Numbered from the stretch's first letter, positions 41,137 through 50,015 are shown. The stretch is 64,000 nucleotides of DNA from Desulfuromonadaceae bacterium (GCA_019429445.1 JAHYIW010000006.1:1-64000), one strand, 5' to 3'. Notes: generated from the letters alone by a model not told the origin. Made by a program: numbers and translations.

Positions 41137-42015
41137 TTAGTAAGAGAAACGAATTCCGGTGGTCGTCAGCGTATCGGCACTCTTGTTCCCCGGCCAGGGG
41201 TGTGAATCGTAGTTGTAACGGTAGGTGGTAAAGATGTTTAAATATTTTCGCACCGGAATCTGCAACTCAACCGTCGCCTGAATCAGGTTGCGTTCACTCT
41301 TGCCGGAAACAAATGTCGCTGAAGTGTCGCCCTGCATGTCAAATTCATTCATCTTTGAAAAAGAGCGAATGAGGCGAAAGCCCTGGCTCAACCCGAGCCA
41401 TTCGGTAATCTGCCAGTCAAACGTCTGATAAAAATACAGCATGTTGTAGTTGCGTCGAACGAGCGATGTGTAACGTTGAACGATTGCGTCATATTCCTCG
41501 TCCGTTTGCCCGGCGGCGAGAAAAACATTCACATTGGCTTTTTCGGAGCTCAGCACGTAACTTCCCACCCCGGCAATAAAGATTTTCCGCAGCACAATAT
41601 TGTTGTTGGTATCCAGCTCCCAGATGTGCCCTGCCCCGACATAGCCATGGCGGCAGAGGTCGAACTGTCCAGTGACAACGGTCGTCCATTTTTCACTTTC
41701 CACCCGATCTGCGCCCTGGGTGATATCTTTGTCGTTTCTTTCGTGACTCGCCTGCCCCGTAAATTGTCCGCTGCGCAGAATCACCCCGGAATTGATCCCC
41801 CGGGCATACCCGGCAGTGTTGCCGGTGAGCTTGTTGTAGGTGAATGACAGATCAGCCTTCAGCAGCACCCCCTCATATTGTGCGGTCGGGTCAAGCGCGC
41901 TCTTCACCCACCAGTTGGCTGGAGCGGGCGGGGCCTCTTCCCCGGCAAAACTCGGCTGGGGCAATAACAGGAAGAACAGGGCAACGGTGATGAATTTCAA
42001 AGCAATCGTTTTCAT
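41137..42015 (-). CDS. DUF481-like outer-membrane beta-barrel protein
   Basis: A 292-residue protein with a cleavable signal peptide (about 1-24, SFAGEE). Alternating amphipathic strands rich in aromatic residues follow (DLSFTYNKLTGNTAGY, RSGQFTGQASHERND) with a C-terminal strand ending GIRFSY, the aromatic terminus required for barrel assembly. This resembles YdiY/DUF481 proteins. AAGGGG precedes the ATG by 5 nt. It lies 48 nt after the DUF697 gene. Inside an export cluster it could be an outer-membrane exit or uptake component; this is inference. Confidence 0.75.
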   Translation of the reverse strand: MKTIALKFITVALFFLLLPQPSFAGEEAPPAPANWWVKSALDPTAQYEGVLLKADLSFTYNKLTGNTAGYARGINSGVILRSGQFTGQASHERNDKDITQGADRVESEKWTTVVTGQFDLCRHGYVGAGHIWELDTNNNIVLRKIFIAGVGSYVLSSEKANVNVFLAAGQTDEEYDAIVQRYTSLVRRNYNMLYFYQTFDWQITEWLGLSQGFRLIRSFSKMNEFDMQGDTSATFVSGKSERNLIQATVELQIPVRKYLNIFTTYRYNYDSHPWPGNKSADTLTTTGIRFSY

Positions 42016-42063
42016 GGCAACCCCTTGCTGGAGATAAGCTTAACAACCGGGAACATACTATGA

Positions 42064-42675
42064 TCAATCGTGATGTTTGATTTTGACTGCCTGCGGTGCC
42101 GCCGCGTACTCCTTGCGAAAGTGATCACGCATTGCCTGGGGATCGAAGTCGAGCAGTGTCCCTCCAGCTGAAAAATGCATGATGAAGACGCGCCCCACCG
42201 CGTACGTGGTTGCTGCTCCAACGGTCGAAACGGAAAGCGCTCCGACCGGAAAGCCGACAAGCGGAACAACTTTGAGCAGAGAACAGAGGCTCGGAGCAAC
42301 AAGGAAAGGGAGTGCCCCGCCGGTCAGGGAGGCGAGCAGACTTTTCCCCAGAGATTCTCGAAATGAAACATTATAGAGTGCCGCCAGAGCTTTCACCAGC
42401 TCCAGCTGAATTGCAGCGATGGCTGCCAAATCGAGAAAAGGTGAAGGGATCAGTCCGGCTCCCGAGGCCGCGATAACCCGCCGCCGCAAAAGATGCAAAG
42501 CCTCGCGTCGGCGCTCATCGTCCGCGCTCTCTGAGCGGGGTTCGTTTGCTTCCGGAGGCACTGTGGCAACTCGCGAACGGCCAAAATTGTTCCCCAGCAT
42601 CACATCAATCTCCGCCTGCGACGCGGCCAGATCCTCCAGCAACGGATTGTGCGGCATTCTTGGTTTGCGCGTCAT
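42064..42675 (-). CDS. DUF697-family membrane protein A
   Basis: A 203-residue protein starting at ATG 42675 (AAGGAGGAGG site); the ATG overlaps the ParA stop (ATGA), so the pair is coupled. A hydrophilic N-terminus of about 65 residues precedes a DUF697 domain with hydrophobic helices (LIPSPFLDLAAIAAIQLELVKAL, GGALPFLVAPSLCSLLKVVPLVG). Its C-terminal phrase AGGTLLDFDPQAMRDHF is nearly the same as in the DUF697 protein at 47348, so the two are paralogues. Function unknown; DUF697 is often joined to small GTPase-like membrane proteins. Confidence 0.82.
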   Translation of the reverse strand: MTRKPRMPHNPLLEDLAASQAEIDVMLGNNFGRSRVATVPPEANEPRSESADDERRREALHLLRRRVIAASGAGLIPSPFLDLAAIAAIQLELVKALAALYNVSFRESLGKSLLASLTGGALPFLVAPSLCSLLKVVPLVGFPVGALSVSTVGAATTYAVGRVFIMHFSAGGTLLDFDPQAMRDHFRKEYAAAPQAVKIKHHD

Positions 42676-43439
42676 ACCTCCTCCTTGGACATCTGTCGTG
42701 ACAGCCATCTGGCAACATTGCGATAGTCATTGCTACCATGGGAGCGGGGGCTGTAATGGTTGATAGGCAGACCGTGAGCGGGCGCTTCGGCAAGGGCCAC
42801 ATTCTCCCGGACCGGCGGCGCAACGTGTCCGGGAAAGGCGGATTCAAGCGCGACCATGACCTCGCGATGGAGGGTGCGACGCAGATGGGCACGACAGGGG
42901 AGAACCCCCGTAATTTTGGTTGCGGGATTCAAACGTTGCTGGACGGCGTTGATCACCTTGCGCGAATCATTCACCCCTCTCAATCCCAGCGGATGCGCTT
43001 CGAGGGGGAGCAAAATATCGGTGGAGGCGACAAGGGCGTTGAGGGTGAGAAAACCGAGGCCGGGGGGGCAGTCCAGAAAGATCATATCCCAGCTGCCGAC
43101 TGAACGTTGCAGCAATTCGCGCAGCAAATGCTCCGCACCTGTTTCCGTATCCAGAACCTTTTGCGCGGAGGCCAATGGAAGCCCCCCGGCGACCAGCTGC
43201 AAACCAGCGAAGCTGGTGTCCTCGACAACAAGATCAGCCTCGGCGGCCAGAGCCGCCAGCAAGTTTCCTCCGCTTTCCCTGGCATGCAGCCAGGCAGAGG
43301 CGTTGCCCTGAGGATCAAAATCTATCAGTAGAACCTTGCGCCCCTGCCCGGCAAAAATTGAGGACAGGCTAACTGCTGTCGCGGTTTTACCAACACCGCC
43401 CTTGTGATTTGCAATGGCAATGATTTTGGTCATAAGCAA
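42672..43439 (-). CDS. ParA/MinD-family ATPase
   Basis: A 255-residue P-loop ATPase with deviant Walker A KGGVGKTA (about 14-21), the switch DFDPQGNAS and Walker B MIFLDCPPGLGFL. ParA proteins form nucleotide-dependent gradients or patches that position plasmids, chromosomes or protein machines. No parB or parS-like sequence lies next to it; its partner appears to be the coupled DUF697 protein. A TTG start (43439) has GGAGGA at good spacing; ATG two codons later is the alternative. This may position a membrane assembly. Confidence 0.88.
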   Translation of the reverse strand: MLMTKIIAIANHKGGVGKTATAVSLSSIFAGQGRKVLLIDFDPQGNASAWLHARESGGNLLAALAAEADLVVEDTSFAGLQLVAGGLPLASAQKVLDTETGAEHLLRELLQRSVGSWDMIFLDCPPGLGFLTLNALVASTDILLPLEAHPLGLRGVNDSRKVINAVQQRLNPATKITGVLPCRAHLRRTLHREVMVALESAFPGHVAPPVRENVALAEAPAHGLPINHYSPRSHGSNDYRNVARWLSRQMSKEEV

Positions 43440-43576
43440 CGACTATCCTCCATAAATTCCATTTTGCAAAACGTTCAAATCAACCGATTGAAGGGTGACC
43501 GGAATATCCGCAATAAATGCTCGTGCGCTTTTTCTGCGGAGCTTGCTGCTGAAATATCTTTAACCGATTCCTTTTA

Positions 43577-44881
43577 CTACGCTCCACCGACCGCAATTAT
43601 TGGCTCAGTCCTTTTTTTTGAACGGCTTCCCTGCCGGTCGATCAGACAGGCGGCGGCACAGGGGGCATGAATGTTCAGCACGGTAATGATCGGCTCAATG
43701 ATCGGCCCGGCAGCGGCAAGCATGATCACTCCGATTTCGACCGGCAACCCCACCGGCCCGAGCACAAAGGTGACCATAGCGGCGACGACCAACGGCGGCC
43801 CGGAAGCCGCCATCCCCACCAGAGTCGAGGTCAGAACGATGAGTGCGTATTGACTGAACGAGAGTGGGAGCAGATAAAGTTGGGCAACATAGACGGCAGT
43901 AAGGGAGAAACAGAGTGGAAAGCTGTGTTTATTGAGCACCACCCCGAGCGGGACAACCATGTCACACACTTCCCGATCAATATTGAGATCCTCGTTCAGA
44001 CAGCGCAGCGCCACCGGCAGCGTTGCGATACTGCTCCGGGTGCCGAACGCCATAATCAAAGGCTCCTTAAGCTTCAGCAATGACTGGAACAGTGAAAGAC
44101 TGGTTGAACGCCAGATGACCAGCGAATATAAAAAACACATGAAGTAACAGGCCAGGTAAAAAACCAGAATGAACTTCCCCAGCGCCACGAAGACGCCGAG
44201 TCCGACGGTCGCGACCTGCCCGGCAGAAAAACAAAACAATCCAACCGGGAGCGCATAGAGAACCCAGCCAATGATTTTCAAAAACGCGTCATAATAAATA
44301 TCCAGGCCATCCAGAACCATCTGGCTCGATTTTTTCTGGCTCAGACCAACGGCGCACCCGAGCAGAATGGAGACCAGAACAACCGAAAGGGTTTGCCCCT
44401 CACTTAGCGACGAAAAGAAGTTGTCAGGAACCAGCTTGTGCAGAAATTCAAAGAAATTTGCCGAAGGACTGGCGTTTTCGGTCGATGAATAAACCTCCGC
44501 GCGCAGAAAAATACTGCCGAGTTCCGCCTGGGTCTGGTCGTCAAGGTTCAGTCCCGGTCGACCGATAATGCCGGCTGCCACCCCCACCAGCGATGCCAGG
44601 ATCACTCCCCCGGAGAAGACCGCAAGCAGCCGCCTGATGTAACGCCCCGACGTCCCCGACTTTAACAGTCGACCGATCCCGGAAACCGTTGCGGTGAGAA
44701 TAATCGGCAGAACCCCCATCCCCAGCAGGGCCATATACAATTTGCCGACTGAACCGAGATAATCAGAGAAGCTCCTGAAATACAGCCCAAACACCGCGCC
44801 GGCGAGCATCCCCCCCAGCGCGATCCAGGGGTTCAACAGCAGATTTTTTCTTGCCGCTTTGTTTGCTCTTTTTGACACCAT
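43577..44881 (-). CDS. Dicarboxylate/amino acid:cation symporter (DAACS family)
   Basis: A 434-residue multispanning carrier. Typical features are a serine-rich re-entrant region in FGTRSSIATLPVAL, VVPLGVVLNKHSFPL, and a second hairpin region in GMAASGPPLVVAAM. Family members import glutamate, aspartate or C4-dicarboxylates with Na+ or H+. Start at ATG 44881; the longer frame would overlap the previous gene. It is 23 nt downstream of a family 3 solute-binding protein. It might supply acidic amino acids to the cluster or to AsnB (inference). Confidence 0.88.
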   Translation of the reverse strand: MVSKRANKAARKNLLLNPWIALGGMLAGAVFGLYFRSFSDYLGSVGKLYMALLGMGVLPIILTATVSGIGRLLKSGTSGRYIRRLLAVFSGGVILASLVGVAAGIIGRPGLNLDDQTQAELGSIFLRAEVYSSTENASPSANFFEFLHKLVPDNFFSSLSEGQTLSVVLVSILLGCAVGLSQKKSSQMVLDGLDIYYDAFLKIIGWVLYALPVGLFCFSAGQVATVGLGVFVALGKFILVFYLACYFMCFLYSLVIWRSTSLSLFQSLLKLKEPLIMAFGTRSSIATLPVALRCLNEDLNIDREVCDMVVPLGVVLNKHSFPLCFSLTAVYVAQLYLLPLSFSQYALIVLTSTLVGMAASGPPLVVAAMVTFVLGPVGLPVEIGVIMLAAAGPIIEPIITVLNIHAPCAAACLIDRQGSRSKKRTEPIIAVGGA

Positions 44882-44904
44882 AAAAATAGCATTCCGTCTG
44901 CTGT

Positions 44905-45726
44905 TTAATGTTCTGCGGGGGGCGCATAAAGCTTCAGGAGCGAATCGGTCGTATAGCTGATTTTTCGCGTGTGCAGATACAGATTCAGCCACGACAACAA
45001 ATGGGTATTGTCAGCATGGGTGATTATACCGATCGGGTCAATTTGATCCTTGAGAATCATGGCCCGCAGTTTAAGAACAATGGCCGGATCCTCGCGCAGC
45101 AGATAGGTTATCTGTCTGTCATCAGACACAACGGCCAGAATCTCGCCGGCCAGACAGGCCGCCACCGCATCGAGGAATGAAGCATAAGGCAAAATTTCTG
45201 CCAAAGGGAAAAATTCCTTTGCCGTTTCCAGGTGTGAAGACCCTTTCAGCGCGCCGATCCTGGCGTCAGGATGGTTGCAGAGCAGAAACGGATCATCGCC
45301 GCGTTTGCGCTGCGTCGCCCCGACCCGGTCGATTAACAGGGCCTTGTACAAGAGTGCATACGGTTCAGTGTAGGCTACTTTCTGGGCGCGAGCCAGAGTA
45401 ATACTCAGCTCGGAAATACCGACGTCAGCCTGACCGGCAGCAACCACATCGACAATTTCATCAAACGATGAGGCAATGTGATACTCAACCGTAACCCCCA
45501 GCAGGCGGGCCACCTCTTCGGCGATTTTTGCATCGAGCCCGGCAAGATTTCCGGCAGAATGGAAAAAAAAGGGGAAACGATCTTCATGATAGCGGGCGAC
45601 GACAATTGTCCCCCGCTCCTTGATGCGCTGTATATCCGCGGAAAATTGCGCGCAGAAAAGTGACGGCGACCAGAGAACCGAAAAAATAACCGGAAGCAGA
45701 ACCAGCTTAATCAAGGTATTTGCCAT
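44905..45726 (-). CDS. Extracellular solute-binding protein, family 3 (amino-acid type)
   Basis: A 273-residue protein with signal peptide (about 1-25, SLFCAQ) and the SBP_bac_3 fold: IKERGTIVVARYHEDRFPFF, GLDAKIAEEVARLLGV, FDEIVDVVAAGQADVGIS and RAQKVAYTEPYA. Binds amino acids in the periplasm. No ABC permease or ATPase is adjacent; instead a DAACS carrier follows at once, an unusual pairing. It lies 60 nt after the PPTase gene. Confidence 0.87.
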   Translation of the reverse strand: MANTLIKLVLLPVIFSVLWSPSLFCAQFSADIQRIKERGTIVVARYHEDRFPFFFHSAGNLAGLDAKIAEEVARLLGVTVEYHIASSFDEIVDVVAAGQADVGISELSITLARAQKVAYTEPYALLYKALLIDRVGATQRKRGDDPFLLCNHPDARIGALKGSSHLETAKEFFPLAEILPYASFLDAVAACLAGEILAVVSDDRQITYLLREDPAIVLKLRAMILKDQIDPIGIITHADNTHLLSWLNLYLHTRKISYTTDSLLKLYAPPAEH

Positions 45727-45786
45727 AAGGCATCTTTCTGGCGAACGGTCGCATGGAAAATAACGGGGCAGCGTATCCCGCTTTGG

Positions 45787-46422
45787 TTATAATTGCAGTG
45801 TGTACCGCTGGATAACCGGAGGGGTGCGGCTGGCAACGTGACAAAGGTGGTCAGCACGGCCAGTTGCAACCTCGCGAGTGTACCAGAGCTCATCAGCGAT
45901 TTGCAACGTCTCAGCAAAAACATTTATTCCCGACAGATCGTTGATTATTCCCGTTCCCCTGGCCTTGAGAACACTTTCCGTGCGCGTCCACAAATAAAGA
46001 AATTCGCTTGCCGGGTCCGCTTTTTTCATCAGCGCTGCAGTGATCGACGCACCGAAGGCCCGCAAGCAACTTTCGAAAGCTTCGATCGGGGCCTGTTCCA
46101 GATCGATTCCAACCGGCGCGTCACCCACCGCACAGGCAACGAGTTCTCCCGCATGGGTGATACTCAGGTGGTGCGTGCTCTCCAGAAGGACCGGAGCGCC
46201 GAGCGGAGTCCTGGCGACTCGCTGCAAGACATCATGCGGGTAGCCGAAATAACGCATCAGAATCTCGCGGAGCAGCAATTTACCGGCAATGGCCCGCTGC
46301 CGATCAAGCGGCTGATGATAGCGGTTCGCCGCCGCAAGAAAGCTTGTCGGCAGAAAGCCCTCCTGCCCCGGAGTAAACTCGGGGGTACAAAATGCAACAA
46401 CAATATTTGTTTCGGCTTCCAT
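45787..46422 (-). CDS. Sfp-type 4'-phosphopantetheinyl transferase
   Basis: A 211-residue enzyme that adds the phosphopantetheine arm to carrier-domain serines. Motifs: LSITHAGELVACAV, the Mg-binding VGIDLE and WTRTESVLKARGTG. The usual lysine of the WxxKE motif is Thr here, a change also seen in some actinobacterial enzymes. Start at ATG 46422, 4 nt after the thioesterase stop; the frame open to 46824 overlaps that gene and is rejected. It should activate the five carrier domains of the megasynthases. Confidence 0.9.
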   Translation of the reverse strand: MEAETNIVVAFCTPEFTPGQEGFLPTSFLAAANRYHQPLDRQRAIAGKLLLREILMRYFGYPHDVLQRVARTPLGAPVLLESTHHLSITHAGELVACAVGDAPVGIDLEQAPIEAFESCLRAFGASITAALMKKADPASEFLYLWTRTESVLKARGTGIINDLSGINVFAETLQIADELWYTREVATGRADHLCHVASRTPPVIQRYTLQL

Positions 46423-46426
46423 GTTT

Positions 46427-47116
46427 TCAGCCAAAAGCAACATCGGCAATAAGTTGAGCAAGCATCTGCGGGTGGTCATGAATAAAAAAATGTCCCCCCG
46501 AAAATTCATGGAAGCTGAAATCACCGAGGCACAATCTGCGCCATGCCTGCACACTGTCACGCGAGGTATGGACGTCATTTTGTCCGTGAAGCACGGTGAA
46601 AGAATACGGCAGTGGTGAAAAGTTTGTGCGCCGGTAGTTATCCAGCACGGCAAAATCCGCTCGCAAGATCGGCTCAAAAAGTTCAAGCAATTCCCTGCAA
46701 TCGAGGATTTCCGACGGGGTCCCCTGCATCTCGGCAAGGAGTGCGAAAAACTGGTCAGACGGGAGCAGATGCCGCTGGCGTCTGCGACGCTCGGTAATGA
46801 CACCATGGCCACTGAGAAAAACATGTTTGGGTGGCGGCAATACAGAGTGGTTCAGTCGCTCGGCAAGGAGGAAAGCAACGCAGGCGCCCATGCTGTGCCC
46901 GAAGAGAAGATAATCATCTTCCGGTGCGGCGAGCAGTTGCTGGTGGGCATCCTCAACGACGGCGTCGAGACAATCGAGCAACGGGGCATTGATCCGTTGT
47001 CCGTGCCCGGAATACTCCAGCACCTTGAGCCGAAGGTCAGGTTGAAGGTGCCGCCGCAGAAAAGCAAAAGACGATTGATTGCCCCCCGCGAAAGGCAGAC
47101 AGACCAGGGTGCTCAC
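46427..47116 (-). CDS. Type II thioesterase
   Basis: A 229-residue alpha/beta hydrolase. LVCLPFAGGNQSSF at the start, the nucleophile elbow FGHSMGA and the C-terminal histidine in FSGGHFFIHDHP are those of SrfD/GrsT-like enzymes. They free misprimed or stalled acyl groups from carrier domains of NRPS and PKS. The start overlaps the small membrane protein stop by 4 nt, and the PPTase follows 4 nt downstream. Confidence 0.94.
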   Translation of the reverse strand: MSTLVCLPFAGGNQSSFAFLRRHLQPDLRLKVLEYSGHGQRINAPLLDCLDAVVEDAHQQLLAAPEDDYLLFGHSMGACVAFLLAERLNHSVLPPPKHVFLSGHGVITERRRRQRHLLPSDQFFALLAEMQGTPSEILDCRELLELFEPILRADFAVLDNYRRTNFSPLPYSFTVLHGQNDVHTSRDSVQAWRRLCLGDFSFHEFSGGHFFIHDHPQMLAQLIADVAFG

Positions 47117-47292
47117 GCCGGGGAAGGTTTTTTAGCCGAAACAATCACCAGCAACAGACCGAGCAGCGGAGTAAGGAGCAAAGAGGCAAACAGATAGCCC
47201 CAGAATCCGAGCTTTCTCTGGCAGCCGAACAACGCGACCACAATCGAAACCAACAGGTAAACCAGAAAATACGGCGATAGAAGCAATCCCAT
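47113..47292 (-). CDS. Small two-helix membrane protein
   Basis: A 59-residue protein from ATG 47292 (AGGTGG site about 7 nt upstream), overlapping the thioesterase start by 4 nt. It has two hydrophobic helices (about 2-22 and 29-50) joined by a basic loop CQRKLGFWG, and a lysine-containing tail. The frame is open to 47451, but that part overlaps the DUF697 gene and has no ribosome site. Function not recognised; coupling to the thioesterase suggests a role in the cluster. Confidence 0.65.
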   Translation of the reverse strand: MGLLLSPYFLVYLLVSIVVALFGCQRKLGFWGYLFASLLLTPLLGLLLVIVSAKKPSPA

Positions 47293-47347
47293 GACAGCCC
47301 ACCTGAGAAGCCCGGGGTTCCCGCTGGAAACCCCGGTAAAAGACAAA

Positions 47348-47848
47348 TTATTTGGCCGCTTTTGCCGTTTCCTTGCCAGCCTTGAATTCCTGCTTGAAAT
47401 AGTCACGCATTTTCGCCGCATCAAAGTCAAGCAACGTTCCGCCCGCTTCAAAATGCTGGATCAGCACCCGACCGATGGCGTAGGTTGAGGCGCTGCCCAG
47501 AGAACTGACCGCAATCGAACTGGAAAAAGTACCCAGCACCGGAACAAACTTGAGCAGACTGGCCGCTGTGCCGGTCAGCGCGACGGGCAGGATGCTGCCG
47601 AGCAGAGAAATAACAATGGTCCGTATCCGCTCCTTGGAAAAATCGACGGCGTAAATGTCGGTGATCTTCCTCGTCATGTCGTACTGCACGGCCATAAAAC
47701 CAACCATGTCGACAATCGGAATGGGAATCACTCCAAAACCGGCAGCCATGTACAGATGATTTTTAACAACTTTTGCAGCCTGATCCTCTCGAGAAACCTC
47801 AGTTTCTGTTGATACGGTTTCTGCAGCAACGCCAGCTTTCTCAGTCAT
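47348..47848 (-). CDS. DUF697-family membrane protein B
   Basis: A 166-residue protein: a short charged N-terminus, then hydrophobic helices (MAAGFGVIPIPIVDMVGFMAVQYDMTRKI; TIVISLLGSILPVALTGTAASLL) and the C-terminal AGGTLLDFDAAKMRDYF shared with the protein at 42064. First gene of the cluster in transcription order, 257 bp from the divergent ATP synthase operon. Function unknown. Confidence 0.82.
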   Translation of the reverse strand: MTEKAGVAAETVSTETEVSREDQAAKVVKNHLYMAAGFGVIPIPIVDMVGFMAVQYDMTRKITDIYAVDFSKERIRTIVISLLGSILPVALTGTAASLLKFVPVLGTFSSSIAVSSLGSASTYAIGRVLIQHFEAGGTLLDFDAAKMRDYFKQEFKAGKETAKAAK

Positions 47849-48105
47849 ACTTTCCTCCCGACTACGTTAGTGTTCAGCCACCCATAAAACGAATCGGCAA
47901 ACATCTTATCATTAAATTTATAAAAAGGTAGTTATTCTCAAAAAACAGGAAGAAAACCGGGCCGGTTCCTTGCGCAATGAACCGGAGGTCACTATTTTCG
48001 CCAGGGGATTGGCGGGTGCACAAAGCGGTTGACACTGATCTCTTCACTGTGCTATTTATCCGTGGTTTTTACCCTCGATCTGTATGCTGTATCCAATTAA
48101 AAATT

Positions 48106-48372
48106 ATGGCTGAAGACAAACGGCAACTGATTAAATCGCTGGGATTTCTTTCCAGTGTGGGCATTTCGATCGTTGCCTCGACCCTCATCGGTCTGGCGAT
48201 GGGGCACTATCTTGACAAGTGGCTCGGAACCGAGCCGTGGTTAACCATGATTTTCCTCGGCTTAGGCATTGTGTCGGGTTTTCGTAATATTTACATTTTA
48301 ACGGATCGGGAGTTGCGTCGCCAGCAACACAATGATGACGACAACCAAGAAGGTGGAGACGGACCGCGATGA
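48106..48372 (+). CDS. atpZ: AtpZ/AtpI-family protein
   Basis: An 88-residue membrane protein: GFLSSVGISIVASTLIGLAMGHYLDKWLGT forms the first helix and loop, and PWLTMIFLGLGIVSGFRNIYI the second. AtpZ proteins sit at the head of F0 operons and assist c-ring or Mg2+/Ca2+ function. Start at ATG 48106; the frame is open further upstream without homology. It overlaps the next gene by 41 nt. Confidence 0.82.
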   Translation: MAEDKRQLIKSLGFLSSVGISIVASTLIGLAMGHYLDKWLGTEPWLTMIFLGLGIVSGFRNIYILTDRELRRQQHNDDDNQEGGDGPR

Positions 48373-48736
48373 ACAGCTGCCCCGGCAGCTGGCGATACGC
48401 AACTGGGTTATTCTCTGTGCACTGCTGATTCTCAGTTTATTGTGGCATTCGAAAGCAGTCACGCTTGGCGTATTGGCTGGCGGATTGACCGCGATTATCG
48501 GTTTTTACTGGCTGCATCACGCGCTGGTAAAAACGCTGCAAAATCCGACGAGCTTCGCGGCTCGTGGTTTTAAACATTCATATTTTGTGCGACTCGGCGC
48601 ACTGGCCGCGACCCTGGTGGTTTTAATCGTGGTACTCAAGGTGAATCCTCTCGGACTCGCCGTCGGGTTGTCAACCGTGATCCTGAATATTCTCTGGGTC
48701 GCCATAGAACGATCGATGTTTACGAGGAGGCCGTAA
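48332..48736 (+). CDS. atpI: ATP synthase subunit I
   Basis: A 134-residue protein with four predicted transmembrane helices ([66 protein letters not shown]), as in the ATP_synt_I family that helps assemble the c-ring. Located between atpZ and atpB. Confidence 0.82.
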   Translation: MMTTTKKVETDRDEQLPRQLAIRNWVILCALLILSLLWHSKAVTLGVLAGGLTAIIGFYWLHHALVKTLQNPTSFAARGFKHSYFVRLGALAATLVVLIVVLKVNPLGLAVGLSTVILNILWVAIERSMFTRRP

Positions 48737-48740
48737 GCTC

Positions 48741-49415
48741 ATGACTCACCCATTTTTATTTCTGAAGTGGCTTGAAGAACAACTGCACATGCATGTCGGC
48801 GAGCACGTAACCTATACCTGGTTTGTCATGCTGGTATTGATCGTACTGGCATTTATTGCTTCCCGTGCGGTGAAGATGGTTCCGGATGGGGTGCAAAACC
48901 TCATGGAGACCGTTGTTTCCGGGATTGAAGGGATGGTTCACGATACCATGGGGCCCAAAGGGATGTCTTACTTCCCGATGCTGGCGACCTTTGCGCTCTT
49001 TATTCTGGTCTCGAACCTGATTGCGTTGATCCCCGGTTTTTATCCACCAACGGCAAACCTGAACACCAACTTTGCCCTGGCGCTGACGGTCTTTGTGATG
49101 ACCCATGTGATTGGATTCAAGGAGCATGGCGTGTCCTATCTCAAACACTTCATGGGCCCGATCCTGGTGCTGGCACCGTTGATCTTCATTATTGAAATTA
49201 TTGGCCATCTGGCTCGCCCGTTGTCGCTTTCACTGCGTCTTTTCGGGAACATGTATGGACATGAAATCGTCCTGATGATCTTCCTGATGCTGGTGCCGTT
49301 CCTGTTACCGGTGCCGATGATGCTGATGGGGGTGCTGATCGCCTTTATCCAGACGTTCGTTTTTACCCTGCTGGCGATGATCTACATTGCCGGGGCACTT
49401 GAAGAAGCGCATTAA
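48741..49415 (+). CDS. atpB: F0F1 ATP synthase subunit a
   Basis: A 224-residue multispanning protein of the proton or sodium channel. The essential arginine lies in [16 protein letters not shown]; the helix [23 protein letters not shown] and the C-terminal [16 protein letters not shown] are diagnostic. It follows atpI by 4 nt. As in related Desulfuromonadales, F0 a and c genes stand apart from the remaining subunits. Confidence 0.96.
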   Translation: MTHPFLFLKWLEEQLHMHVGEHVTYTWFVMLVLIVLAFIASRAVKMVPDGVQNLMETVVSGIEGMVHDTMGPKGMSYFPMLATFALFILVSNLIALIPGFYPPTANLNTNFALALTVFVMTHVIGFKEHGVSYLKHFMGPILVLAPLIFIIEIIGHLARPLSLSLRLFGNMYGHEIVLMIFLMLVPFLLPVPMMLMGVLIAFIQTFVFTLLAMIYIAGALEEAH

Positions 49416-49485
49416 TTCGCTGCGGCGAATCAGGTCCTATATTATTTAGGAACAATAAACCCACAGTTTCAGAAGGAGTAAAACA

Positions 49486-49752
49486 ATGGAATTTTTCGCA
49501 TGGTGTGTAATGGCAGCAGGTATCGGCATGGGTCTCGGTTCTTTCGGTACCGGTATCGGTCAAGGTCTGGCAATTCAGAAAGCTGTTGAAGGCGTTGCGC
49601 GTAATCCGGGCGCCAGTGGCAAGATCCTGACCACGATGATGATCGGTCTGGCGATGATCGAGTCTCTGGCCATCTACGTGTTCGTTGTGGCGATGATCAT
49701 CCTCTTCGCTAACCCCTTCACCGACAAAGTGGTTGAACTGCTCGCCAAGTAA
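49486..49752 (+). CDS. atpE: F0F1 ATP synthase subunit c
   Basis: An 88-residue two-helix proteolipid. The ion-carrying glutamate is Glu59 ([10 protein letters not shown]) in helix 2; helix 1 has the GxGxG-type [10 protein letters not shown] motif with Gln26. Around the site Gln26, Ser60 and Tyr64 match Na+-binding c subunits while position 61 is Leu instead of Thr. An AGAAGGAG ribosome site precedes the ATG. It ends at a strong terminator, so the operon stops here. Confidence 0.96.
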   Translation: MEFFAWCVMAAGIGMGLGSFGTGIGQGLAIQKAVEGVARNPGASGKILTTMMIGLAMIESLAIYVFVVAMIILFANPFTDKVVELLAK

Positions 49753-49772
49753 TTCGGCAACTGCGACAGTGT

Positions 49773-49810
49773 AAAAAAAGAGCGTGCCCTGGTGGCACGC
49801 TCTTTTTTTG
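49773..49810 (+). terminator. Intrinsic terminator after atpE
   Basis: GAGCGTGCC and GGCACGCTC form a perfect 9-bp stem with a 5-nt loop, flanked by an A-run before and a T-run after, so it can work for both strands (atpE and the entericidin-like gene). Confidence 0.9.
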
Positions 49811-49835
49811 TGAGAATATTTCAGGCTGGCGTCAG

Positions 49836-50000
49836 CTATTGCATTTTTTCACCCAGGCGTTCCAAGCCCTCGCCGGTCTTTTCAATCCCTTTTTCGATCC
49901 CCTTCCCCGCCTTGGTGAGGTCTTTTTCCAACCCCTTGACGGTATTGCAGCCGCTGACGCTAAACAGCACAATCAGCAGGATCGCCCACTGCTTAATCAT
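49836..50000 (-). CDS. Entericidin-like small lipoprotein
   Basis: A 54-residue protein. A hydrophobic signal ends in a lipobox VSGC (Cys18), then an amphipathic charged stretch with KGIEKGIEKTGEGLERLG repeats, like entericidin A/B lipoproteins. AAGGAG lies 8 nt before the ATG. It is the last gene of the ileS-lspA run and precedes the bidirectional terminator. Confidence 0.8.
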   Translation of the reverse strand: MIKQWAILLIVLFSVSGCNTVKGLEKDLTKAGKGIEKGIEKTGEGLERLGEKMQ

Positions 50001-50015
50001 TGTGGTATCTCCTTC

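Noticed and set aside
46423-46824. N-terminal extension of the PPTase
   Set aside because: Would overlap most of the thioesterase coding region in another frame and shows no similarity to PPTases.
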